Shown: piece after piece, positions 37,481 to 45,795 of the stretch | Position numbering within the stretch: position 1 is the first letter of the stretch | Layout: every line of letters starts with the position of its first letter | Assembly (NCBI RefSeq): GCF_000306235.2 | Contig: NZ_AKWZ02000010.1 | Span: 1,550,001-1,614,000 of the forward strand | Source: Leptospira fainei serovar Hurstbridge str. BUT 6 | GTDB taxonomy: Bacteria > Spirochaetota > Leptospiria > Leptospirales > Leptospiraceae | Direction: 5' to 3' | DNA: 64,000 nt | Position numbers and translations under genes: made by a program | The notes under the pieces: generated by a model | The model's input: the letters and a program-made list of their open reading frames with translations, nothing else | Database searches by the model: none | Told to the model about the DNA's origin: nothing

Positions 37481-39100
37481 TCACTTTTCGGAATGAAAAA
37501 TAAAATCAATATATTCTAATATATTTTCATATCCTTTTTCTCCCGGCGTTTTTGTTCCGATGGAAAATTCTAGGGAATCCTTGTTTTTATAATAAGGAAT
37601 TCCGACGTCTTCCTCCATTATGGACGAAAGCGTCTCATGGATGGGGGATATCCCGAACGTGGCGGAAGGAATTCCGAGATACAAGGCTTCGAATAGACTC
37701 TGTCCGAAATATCCAAAGAATCGTTTTGATCCCCTAATAGCCGTTAAATAATCGTTCGCGGACAGTCGGTCGACATATTCGATTCTCGGGTTCTTTGCGG
37801 CAGGAGGAGTTCCGCCAACTCGCAGGATATTTCCGGATTCGGATTGCCGAACTAGAATTTCATCCAAATCGTCGCATTTTTTCTTTTCGATTGCACCAGC
37901 GTAACAAAAGAATTCATATTGTTTCACTTCATCTTCATTCGGCCTAAGGGATTGGCTCGTGAGCGATGGGGGGAGCAGGATATGATTCCAGTCAAAGTCT
38001 CCGCGATTGAGAGGGTGGGGTAGTAAATCGAAGTGCGGATGAATTTTCCGTTCGATTCCGAAATGGTCCAGAAGCAATAGTTTCGTTTTCTTATATTCTA
38101 TCGGAATGCTTATATCTCTGTAGTCGATTATCAATCCCTGGTATTCGTCGTCCTTCGGGAATTCGGAGACCAATACCGGTTCCCAATCCCGGTCCGGAAG
38201 CATCGAGTATAAAATATGCGATCTTGCTTCATGGCCGCTGCCGAATTCCTTCGAGGGGGCGATTAAGAGAGCGACTTTCCCTTTCGTGTTCCGGTTTAAT
38301 GTGGGAAGAGAAAACTTTATCTGGGGAACATTCGCATTTCCCTGGAATAGCTTTGGAAAATTTGTTTCCCATCGGAGTAGATCTTCTACGCCGAAATCGG
38401 GAACATCGGTATTCGTATTCGGGATCGATTTTGCCGGCCCTTCTAAGATCGCCTCCATTGTTCGGAAATCTTCCATTGTATCGACTGTCAGACGGAAATG
38501 CGGAACCCTATCGCTGCCCTTCTCTCCAATCAACGAAGGGATTGAAGTAATTCGAAATTTTTCGGGATTCTCCTTAATATGCAGGCTAACGTGTTCTTTA
38601 TGCCGCTCTTCCAATCCGCTTTCCGGTTCCCAGAGAAGAGCTTCCGTCCTAAATACCTCCCCTCCTGTTCCTAAAGGTAGTCCTCTGACGTAAGATAGAT
38701 GCGAAGTTCCTTCTAAGAAGGATAATAAAAGCAAACTTAGATGCTTAACGTCGTAAAACGGATTGTCTCCTGTTAAGCGAAGGATGGCTTGGGCGTTGAA
38801 TTTCGAGGCAGCAAGAATGTATCGAGCCCTTACGTCTTCCAACGGTCCTGGGAAGACCTGTCTTTTCCTTGAAGTGAGAAAGGTTTCCAACTCGGAGTCG
38901 CCTTCAGGAATCAAATAAACGATACGGGATTGCGGTAAAACCTTACCGAGCCGAAAATGAATGTGATCCAGTAAGATGTTTCCGGAACCTTTCGGAAGTT
39001 CCTTTAGTACTTTCCCGGGTAAGCGAGTCGAACTCGTTCTCGCCTGTATGAACGCATACAGTGAGCCCGGTTTTTTACGCGTTAAAAGTGTACCACTCAT
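37481..39100 (-). CDS. SpsF-like cytidylyltransferase fused to PseG-like glycosyltransferase-fold domain
   Basis: A two-domain protein of 539 aa. The N-terminal nucleotidyltransferase (about 12-230) begins SLYAFIQARTSSTRLPGKVLKELP, the SpsF/NeuA-type nucleotide-binding loop, and ends with RLTVDTMEDFRTMEAIL. The C-terminal half (about 280-539) starts ALLIAPSKEFGSGHEARSHILYSM and has RGSKRFFGYFGQSLFEALYLGIPSATFGIS, a GT-B layout like PseG UDP-sugar hydrolases. Activation of a nonulosonate-type or other surface sugar is inferred. I start it at the ATG at 39100; an upstream ATG-like start adds 29 residues. The ATG lies 26 bp inside the spiro-SPASM gene, so the two are translationally coupled. Confidence 0.82.
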   Translation of the reverse strand: MSGTLLTRKKPGSLYAFIQARTSSTRLPGKVLKELPKGSGNILLDHIHFRLGKVLPQSRIVYLIPEGDSELETFLTSRKRQVFPGPLEDVRARYILAASKFNAQAILRLTGDNPFYDVKHLSLLLLSFLEGTSHLSYVRGLPLGTGGEVFRTEALLWEPESGLEERHKEHVSLHIKENPEKFRITSIPSLIGEKGSDRVPHFRLTVDTMEDFRTMEAILEGPAKSIPNTNTDVPDFGVEDLLRWETNFPKLFQGNANVPQIKFSLPTLNRNTKGKVALLIAPSKEFGSGHEARSHILYSMLPDRDWEPVLVSEFPKDDEYQGLIIDYRDISIPIEYKKTKLLLLDHFGIERKIHPHFDLLPHPLNRGDFDWNHILLPPSLTSQSLRPNEDEVKQYEFFCYAGAIEKKKCDDLDEILVRQSESGNILRVGGTPPAAKNPRIEYVDRLSANDYLTAIRGSKRFFGYFGQSLFEALYLGIPSATFGISPIHETLSSIMEEDVGIPYYKNKDSLEFSIGTKTPGEKGYENILEYIDFIFHSEK

Positions 39101-40637
39101 CGCAAGAAAGGCAAGGTGCAGGGATCTCTTCGTGCTTTCCGTTTGCGGAGAATGCAAAGAATGGGTGACCTTTTTTCCAAATATCAAGTAAGGTTTGCGA
39201 ATTTAGATTTCCGAGAGTTCTAGACTTTGACCCGGGCTGCTGCTTGCATATTGCGACCGATCCGTCCGAATTTATATAGAGATCTCTTGCAAGATGCCAA
39301 CAAAACTCTTTTTCCAGCGGTGTCAGATCTGCGGCTCTGCGTTCCGGTAATTTCCCCGCGTAAGAATTATACTTTTGAAGAATGATTCCGTAACCCGCTT
39401 TCTCGGTAGTCTCGTACCAGGAGTCGACTTCGGCATCGATCTCCTTTAATTTTAGGAATTGAAGATAAATGGAGGATTTCGGAAGAACTTGAGAAATATC
39501 TTCTAAGTTTCGAATGACCGCATCGAATCCATCGTGCCCGTATAAAGTCGAATACGTTTTTTTATTCCAGGTGCTTAAATTGACTATAAGACTGACTTTT
39601 GACAATTCCTCTTTCGTTCTATTCTCGAAACTTTGTTTCAATTTTCGAATATCGTCTACCAAGTCCGTTTCAATAAATAATTCTTTTAACGACGATGATT
39701 TTAGGACAATGTCTATGCATTCGGATAATTGAGGATGTAGTATGGGTTCCCCTAAACCGCCGAAGCAAACACTATATTCCGTTCCGAAACTCGATTGTTG
39801 CTGTTCGATCAGCGAATTCAAAAGGGCAGGTTCGATTCGGCTCTCCGTTCGATTCTCACTGAGTATACTCGCGGGATAAATCCGGGATTCCCGAAGTCTT
39901 CCTCCGAAAAGTTCCAATTCCAAATAACTTGGTCCGACTCGAAACGCTTCCGGATTAGAAAGCAAAAACGGTAAAATTTCCTCGTACTTCCAGTCGTTCT
40001 TTTTTGCCAGGAAAGAGTTTGCGAGTAAAACGGAACGAAGGTCGAGAAGAGAAAAATCCAAACGCCATTGTCTCAAGTCGGGTGAATGATAAAAAATTTC
40101 CGTATCGTAATGATTGATATTCTTCGCCAAGAAATCCTGAGTGCTTCCCGTAAAATTAGCGGGAAGACTTCGGACGAATTCCCGCGAAAGGATACGAGGA
40201 ACGATGCCGATCGGAAGATTTTCAGAATAAGAATACTGTGCGAGGAAAGTATCGTGTCTCTCGGCGATCTCTAAACTGAGTTTCGTATCCAATAATGGAA
40301 AGATTCCGTCCAGAACGATAAAACTGGCTTCATCCCAGTCCGGATCTCCGGTTCTAGAGGATGGTAATCGATCGACGATTGTCGAAAAAAACCGAATCTC
40401 CGATTCCGACTCGAATATCGTAAATTCCGAGAAACCGAATTCATGAGCGAGATCATGCAAGGATAAATTCCCGTTAAACGATGTATTGGAATAGATTGGT
40501 AGCTTAGGAAACACCTGAGCCAGTTTGCTAAGTGTAGTTCTAAGATGCTCTGCGGTTTCTTGAGTCGCTCTCGCGGAGACGAATCGGGATTTCGACGGAG
40601 GAATATAAAATGCGATCGCTTGGGGAGGAAATTTCAT
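39075..40637 (-). CDS. Spiro-SPASM protein: radical-SAM-like layout without the Fe-S cysteines
   Basis: A 520-aa protein matching the spirochaete-specific SPASM family. Residues 1-210 resemble a degenerate nucleotidyltransferase. Residues 235-430 look like a radical SAM barrel: the first strand YLELELFGGRLRESRIYP (238-255) sits where CxxxCxxC should be, yet has no cysteine, while GLGEPILHP (294-302) keeps the typical GGEP-like SAM-side motif. The C-terminal SPASM cysteines are retained (C446, C464, C509, C512; NSDGSVAIC, LGNLNSQTLLDIW). It presumably holds an auxiliary cluster but cannot ligate the canonical SAM cluster. It overlaps the SpsF/PseG gene and follows the SurA-like gene by 37 bp. 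Confidence 0.8.
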   Translation of the reverse strand: MKFPPQAIAFYIPPSKSRFVSARATQETAEHLRTTLSKLAQVFPKLPIYSNTSFNGNLSLHDLAHEFGFSEFTIFESESEIRFFSTIVDRLPSSRTGDPDWDEASFIVLDGIFPLLDTKLSLEIAERHDTFLAQYSYSENLPIGIVPRILSREFVRSLPANFTGSTQDFLAKNINHYDTEIFYHSPDLRQWRLDFSLLDLRSVLLANSFLAKKNDWKYEEILPFLLSNPEAFRVGPSYLELELFGGRLRESRIYPASILSENRTESRIEPALLNSLIEQQQSSFGTEYSVCFGGLGEPILHPQLSECIDIVLKSSSLKELFIETDLVDDIRKLKQSFENRTKEELSKVSLIVNLSTWNKKTYSTLYGHDGFDAVIRNLEDISQVLPKSSIYLQFLKLKEIDAEVDSWYETTEKAGYGIILQKYNSYAGKLPERRAADLTPLEKEFCWHLARDLYINSDGSVAICKQQPGSKSRTLGNLNSQTLLDIWKKGHPFFAFSANGKHEEIPAPCLSCDEWYTFNA

Positions 40638-40674
40638 ATTTTTATTTCTGACTTAAGCTGCAAGGAAACGATAA

Positions 40675-41739
40675 TCAATCGAGATGGATGGATTCTTTTT
40701 GGTCCGGAATCTTATTTTCCTTTTTATAAGCATCGTCGAAAATTTGAATTGGGACAGTGCTTCTTTGCTCTCGAACCCATTTTTGGAAATTTTCTTCCTC
40801 TTTTTCGCGAGCCAGAATATTCATAATTCCCGCCTTGATCGTGTCGAAGGGAGTGGTTCTCTTCCCTTCCACTTTAAGGATGCAGTAGCGTTTGTACTCG
40901 TCACGAAACACCTCGGAAATGCTGCCCGCTTGGAGCGGCGAAGCGGCGATTGCGGAAGATTTACTGATTTTATATAATTCGAATGAAGAGATCCAATCCA
41001 CCAAACCTTTTCGACCACGCAGTTTGACGTCGCTATTTCTAGGAGATCCGGCGATTAGAGAAAATGAATTTGTGTCGGATTGTAACGTTTTACGAAGTTC
41101 AGTGGCTTCCTTATAAATTCGAGCTTCCTCGGCGATGCTGTCGTTATTGGGTGCGATCGCTATCAATCTATACTGAATTTCGAAACCGACCTTCTCCTTA
41201 TTTTGAGCGTACCAATTTCGCACATCCTTTTCCGCCGGAGGAGGCATAGGAACCTTATATTGGAGTAACTGACCGCGTTTAATTTGATAAGGAAGTTCGG
41301 TGATCCAGAGATCGTAGGACATTCCGGAGCTAGCTTCGATGGCTCGTTCGAACTGCTTTCGAGACGTAATCCCCATCAATTCCATTCTTTTGTCGATTTC
41401 TCCTTCCAATCTTTTTTGGTTCACTTGAATGGATTCTTCATCGGCAATTGCATCGACGATCGCTCTATCGATAAGAAAATCGATTACACGAGTCCTTTGG
41501 GACTTACGCATATCTTCATTTTTAAGAAATCGGGAAAGTTTTAAGTATTTGTCCAATGCGTCGTCATAGTCCAATTCCGAAATCGATTGGCTGCCGATCG
41601 TCGCGATGATTCGATTGATGGATTCTGCCGATTCCGAGGAATTCGGAGCCCAAAAAAGAGAAACGGCTATCAGAGTCGAGGCTACTAGGCGACGACGGTT
41701 CCGAGGAGACGTAAAAAATGGACCAAAAGTATGGGGCAC
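40675..41739 (-). CDS. SurA-like periplasmic parvulin chaperone
   Basis: A 354-aa exported protein with a long basic N-region, signal peptide ending near residue 38 (SSESAES), a SurA N-domain ([27 protein letters not shown], then [38 protein letters not shown]) and a parvulin-like domain (about 175-295, [13 protein letters not shown]...[24 protein letters not shown]). It closely resembles in layout the leptospiral SurA/PrsA-like protein LIC12922 known from structure work. Role: folding of outer-membrane proteins. It sits 30 bp after lysC and before the spiro-SPASM gene. Confidence 0.85.
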   Translation of the reverse strand: MPHTFGPFFTSPRNRRRLVASTLIAVSLFWAPNSSESAESINRIIATIGSQSISELDYDDALDKYLKLSRFLKNEDMRKSQRTRVIDFLIDRAIVDAIADEESIQVNQKRLEGEIDKRMELMGITSRKQFERAIEASSGMSYDLWITELPYQIKRGQLLQYKVPMPPPAEKDVRNWYAQNKEKVGFEIQYRLIAIAPNNDSIAEEARIYKEATELRKTLQSDTNSFSLIAGSPRNSDVKLRGRKGLVDWISSFELYKISKSSAIAASPLQAGSISEVFRDEYKRYCILKVEGKRTTPFDTIKAGIMNILAREKEEENFQKWVREQRSTVPIQIFDDAYKKENKIPDQKESIHLD

Positions 41740-41769
41740 AAGAAGAAATTCCCGCCTAGTGCCGAACGT

Positions 41770-42993
41770 TCAACCGTTTTTCGATAGTCCGAAGGTGTCG
41801 TGAATCTTGTTTACCGCGATTTCTGCCTTATCCTTAGGAATGACGCAGGAAATCTTAATTTCCGACGTGGAAATCATTTCGATATTTACGCCGGTGTCGG
41901 CCAATGCTTGAAACATTTGTGCGGCAACTCCTACGTGGGATTTCATTCCGATCCCGACTGCGGATACGATGGAGATATTTTCGTTAATTTCGGGCTTAGC
42001 GGTTCCGTGCGAATTTGCAAAGGACTCCAGAATCGGTAGCGCCTCGACCAGATCTTTTTTAGGAACGGTAAAGGAAATAGTGTTTCGACCGTCATAAGGG
42101 GAAGATTGTACGATCACATCCACGAGAATGTCTTTACCGCTCAATTTACCGAATAGATCGGCCGCGAGACCCGGCTTATCGGGGACGTTCGCGAGAGTGA
42201 TTCGGGCCTGATCGTTCTTTGCGGTAACCCCGCTGACTTTTAATTTTTCCATAATCTTGTCCTCGCTCACTACCAAAGTGCCCGGATTATCGTTAAAACT
42301 GGAACGAACATGAATGACGACGTCATAATTCATTCCAAGTTCCACGCTACGGGAATGTAAAACTCCCGCTCCAAGACTGGCAAGCTCGAGCATTTCTTCG
42401 TACGTGATTTGTACGTGCTTCGTTGCTTGCTTGACTACTCTTGGGTCGGCGGTATAGACCCCGTCTACATCGGTATAGATCTCGCATTCCTTCGCGCCTA
42501 ATACGGCGGCAAGCGCGACTGCAGAAGTGTCCGAGCCGCCTCTTCCCAGAGTCGTGATATTTTCGTTTTTATCGATTCCTTGGAATCCCGCGACGATAAC
42601 CACTCTACCTTCGGACAAAGCCGAATCGATTCTGGTTCTATCTATCGTTTCGATTTTGGCATTGGAGAAGTTCCCGTCCGTGATCATCTTTACTTGCGAT
42701 CCGGTAAATGATTTAGCCGGGACTCCGATTTCCCAAAGAGCCATTGCCAGTAGAGAAATCGAAATCTGCTCTCCCGTAGATAAAAGCATATCCATTTCAC
42801 GTCTGGGAGGATTCTTACTAATTTGTTCGGCTAAGTCGACGAGTTCATCCGTCGTATGTCCCATCGCGGAAACGACTACGACTACGTGATCGCCTCGATC
42901 ATGATAACGTTTGATGCGTTTTGCAACGTTTAGAATTCTTTCCGGAGTTCCTACAGATGTGCCTCCGTATTTTTGGACGATGATGGTTGCCAT
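41770..42993 (-). CDS. lysC: Aspartate kinase
   Basis: A 407-aa kinase for the first step of the aspartate pathway (lysine, threonine, methionine and diaminopimelate). KYGGTSVG is at 8-15, the catalytic [20 protein letters not shown] around 150-170, and two C-terminal ACT domains occupy about 265-405 ([54 protein letters not shown]). This is the monofunctional class with feedback inhibition by lysine and/or threonine. It appears to lead a run into surA-like, spiro-SPASM and SpsF/PseG genes. Confidence 0.96.
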   Translation of the reverse strand: MATIIVQKYGGTSVGTPERILNVAKRIKRYHDRGDHVVVVVSAMGHTTDELVDLAEQISKNPPRREMDMLLSTGEQISISLLAMALWEIGVPAKSFTGSQVKMITDGNFSNAKIETIDRTRIDSALSEGRVVIVAGFQGIDKNENITTLGRGGSDTSAVALAAVLGAKECEIYTDVDGVYTADPRVVKQATKHVQITYEEMLELASLGAGVLHSRSVELGMNYDVVIHVRSSFNDNPGTLVVSEDKIMEKLKVSGVTAKNDQARITLANVPDKPGLAADLFGKLSGKDILVDVIVQSSPYDGRNTISFTVPKKDLVEALPILESFANSHGTAKPEINENISIVSAVGIGMKSHVGVAAQMFQALADTGVNIEMISTSEIKISCVIPKDKAEIAVNKIHDTFGLSKNG

Positions 42994-43133
42994 AGCCTCG
43001 TGGCCATGTTTACGCGACTTCCGACGGGATCAAGAGAAATCGATTTCTAAGATCGAAAGAATCCTTGTTTTCCAAGCTTTCCCGCCGATCTTAAGGAAAA
43101 AGACTTCCCGACAAGGAAGGAAGGACGGCCGCC

Positions 43134-45002
43134 ATTTTCTCGACTATCGACTGGATATTAATCGGCGTATATATTGCATTCGCTTTTGGAGCCGGAATTT
43201 TACTTTCTTCCAAAGCGGGAGAAAGTCTGAGTTCCTACTTCGTCGCGGATCGAAAACTTCCTTGGTGGTGGTTAGGTACTTCGATGGTTGCGACTACGTT
43301 TGCGGCGGACACTCCATTAGTAATCACGGGCGTCGTTGCCAAAGACGGAGTGAGCGGGAATTGGCTTTGGTGGAGTTGGGCTCTCGGTTATATGGCAATG
43401 ACCGTATTCTTCGCTTCTCTCTGGAGGAGAGTTGAAGTTCTTACGGATATCGAAATCGTAGAGATTCGCTATTCGGGAATCGGCGCCGCGATTTTACGGG
43501 CTAGCAAGGCCTTCTTTTTAAGCATCTTAATTAATTCGATTATTTTGGGCTGGGTGTTTAAGGCAATGTCTAAAATCACTCGACCCTTTTTAGATTGGAA
43601 CATTCTTCTTGGAGAGAATGCATATCGGATCATTGCGTCCGTTTGGCCCGGCTTTTTGGTTTTTGACGATTTGAATAATACTCTAACCGTCCTCCTTCTA
43701 TTTTCCGTAGTCGTGTTTTACAGTAGCATGGGGGGAATTCAAGGCGTCATTCTTACCGATCTATTTCAATTTGCATTAGGGATTTGCGGTGCAGTCATTT
43801 TCGCTTTTTACGCGGTAAATTATGTAGGCGGGTTGGACGGCCTTTATTCCAAGTTGGAATTAACGTATCCCGGAAAATCCGAAGGGATGCTTTCTTTCTG
43901 GCCGTCTTTCGGAGAGGGCGAGAATCATTTACCGCTTACAATATTTCTAATATTCATCGGAGTGCAATGGTGGATCCAATACTACTCGGACGGATCCGGA
44001 TACTTAGCACAACGTTTGCATACCGCGAAAACGCCTAAGGACGCAGAGTTGGGCTCTCTGTGGTTTAATATCGCGAATTTTATTCTAAGAACATGGCCTT
44101 GGGTCCTGACGGGATTGGTTTGTCTTGTCGTTTTTCCTCTTGCCCAGGCGGATCTTCTTTTTCCCGAAGGAAGCATGGTTCAAAACGATCGAGAGATGGG
44201 CTATCCCGCATTGATGAAGATTATTCTTCCGTCCGGAATTTTAGGTCTAGTTTTCGTGAGTTTGATGGCGGCGTTCATGTCCACCGCCGATACGCATATC
44301 AATTGGGGAGCTAGCTATCTCGTAAACGATTTGTATCTTCGATTCTTAAAGCCGTCTGCGAATAACAAGGAAACGGTGAGAGCGAGCAGAATTGCGGTCG
44401 TACTGATGGCGGGCATTTCCATTTTGGTAGCGACGCAAATGGGATCCATCGAATCCGCATGGAAATTCTTTCTTGCAATGGCATCCGGACTTGGGCTCCC
44501 GCAAATTCTAAGATGGATTTGGTGGAGAGCAAACGCTTGGACTGAATTATCGGGTATGTCGACTGCGCTAGGCCTTTCCTTGGTTTTATATCCCATTTTT
44601 CCCGAAGTGCGATCCGAATATTTATTGTTCTGGACCTCGATCGGAAGTGTCGTCGTTTCCATTACGGTCACGCTTCTAACGGCTCCGATCGGAGACGATA
44701 CCTTAAACAAGTTTGTAATGAGAACGCAACCGTTCGGCTTTTGGGGAAAATGGGGCGGTCGGGAAGTTCGGAAGGAATTTTATTCCCGTTGTTGGATCTG
44801 GATTTTGGCCAGTCTTTCTCTCTACGCGGCGTTATTCGGCACAGGTTATCTTCTCAAAAAAGAACTTATGCAGACCGCAATATATCTAGGCGTATCATTC
44901 GCTTCCGGGATCGGCGCCTATAGGCTTTGGACGAATAAAACGAAACTTCAAACGATTCAAGCCCAAGGCATCGAAACAATGCAAAATAAATTAACCAACT
45001 GA
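43134..45002 (+). CDS. Sodium/solute symporter (SSF family), apparent ATT start
   Basis: A 622-aa secondary transporter with about 13 membrane helices. The first ATG in frame (43284) is inside a conserved block: preceding in-frame codons read [18 protein letters not shown] then [17 protein letters not shown], which is the normal first helix and loop of SSF proteins, continuing into [12 protein letters not shown]. No ATG, GTG or TTG exists between that block and the upstream stop at 43092. ATT at 43134 (MFSTIDW...) follows aaggaagga (43113-43121) at good spacing and is the best start. The solute is not evident; the FAADTPL signature fits a distinct SSF subgroup. Confidence 0.85.
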   Translation: MFSTIDWILIGVYIAFAFGAGILLSSKAGESLSSYFVADRKLPWWWLGTSMVATTFAADTPLVITGVVAKDGVSGNWLWWSWALGYMAMTVFFASLWRRVEVLTDIEIVEIRYSGIGAAILRASKAFFLSILINSIILGWVFKAMSKITRPFLDWNILLGENAYRIIASVWPGFLVFDDLNNTLTVLLLFSVVVFYSSMGGIQGVILTDLFQFALGICGAVIFAFYAVNYVGGLDGLYSKLELTYPGKSEGMLSFWPSFGEGENHLPLTIFLIFIGVQWWIQYYSDGSGYLAQRLHTAKTPKDAELGSLWFNIANFILRTWPWVLTGLVCLVVFPLAQADLLFPEGSMVQNDREMGYPALMKIILPSGILGLVFVSLMAAFMSTADTHINWGASYLVNDLYLRFLKPSANNKETVRASRIAVVLMAGISILVATQMGSIESAWKFFLAMASGLGLPQILRWIWWRANAWTELSGMSTALGLSLVLYPIFPEVRSEYLLFWTSIGSVVVSITVTLLTAPIGDDTLNKFVMRTQPFGFWGKWGGREVRKEFYSRCWIWILASLSLYAALFGTGYLLKKELMQTAIYLGVSFASGIGAYRLWTNKTKLQTIQAQGIETMQNKLTN

Positions 45003-45042
45003 TCTAAAAATCGATTGTATCCGCCGGACGAAAACGGACGAT

Positions 45043-45552
45043 TTGGATCGATTTATGTTTTGGTTGGCGATTTCAACGGCAATTTTTCTGACGATCGTTA
45101 TCATAATCGTTGTAATCGGCTTATTACTGCCTCAGGAGCATGAAGCGGAAGGCGAACGGGAAATCGCCGCGCCGATCGAAGAGGCGTTTGCCGTTATACG
45201 AAATCCGGAAGAGTATCCCCGTTGGAGATCCGGAGTTCGCTCCGTTATAAAAGAGAGCGACACTGTTTGGTTGGAAAAAGATTCTCACGGTCATCATATT
45301 CGTTATTGCTTTGAATCGGAAAATCGTCCTTCCTCCTTACTCGTAAGGATCTTGAGCGAAGGATTACCTTACCAAGGAACTTGGGAGTATCATTTTTTAA
45401 AGCTCGGTCCCTATTTAACGCGAGTTCGTATTCGGGAAGAAGGAAAAATCTATAATCCGATCTTCCGTTTTCTTTCACGCTTCTTTTTCGGCCACACGGC
45501 TACGATTCATCAAATATTGAAAGAATTGTCGGTCGCGTTAGAGAATAAGTGA
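45043..45552 (+). CDS. SRPBCC-family protein with membrane anchor
   Basis: A 169-aa protein with one N-terminal membrane helix (FWLAISTAIFLTIVIIIVVIGLLLP) and a START-like SRPBCC ligand-binding domain: EREIAAPIEEAFAVIRNPEEYPRWRSGVRSV then a long curved sheet and the closing helix ATIHQILKELSVAL. The ligand is unknown, probably hydrophobic. It begins at TTG 45043 or more simply ATG 45055, 40-52 bp after the symporter, so the two are likely co-transcribed. Confidence 0.78.
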   Translation: MDRFMFWLAISTAIFLTIVIIIVVIGLLLPQEHEAEGEREIAAPIEEAFAVIRNPEEYPRWRSGVRSVIKESDTVWLEKDSHGHHIRYCFESENRPSSLLVRILSEGLPYQGTWEYHFLKLGPYLTRVRIREEGKIYNPIFRFLSRFFFGHTATIHQILKELSVALENK

Positions 45553-45795
45553 TTCGAAGTTTTCTTGATCGCATTCTAATCTTAATTTTTTCGAATAAAT
45601 CCAAAGCATGAATGCGAATAAAAATAGATCGAAGTAAGTATTCTATTTCTTCGAAACGCAATTGTTATGCGATTCTAATCGTTTTATAGTCGACTCGAAA
45701 GGTTCCTTCCGATACATCTATCCACTAGAATTAAAGCGAAAAATCGAAAGCGATCCTTACTTCGTCGTAACTAATTTAACCATGGATGTTTCGGG

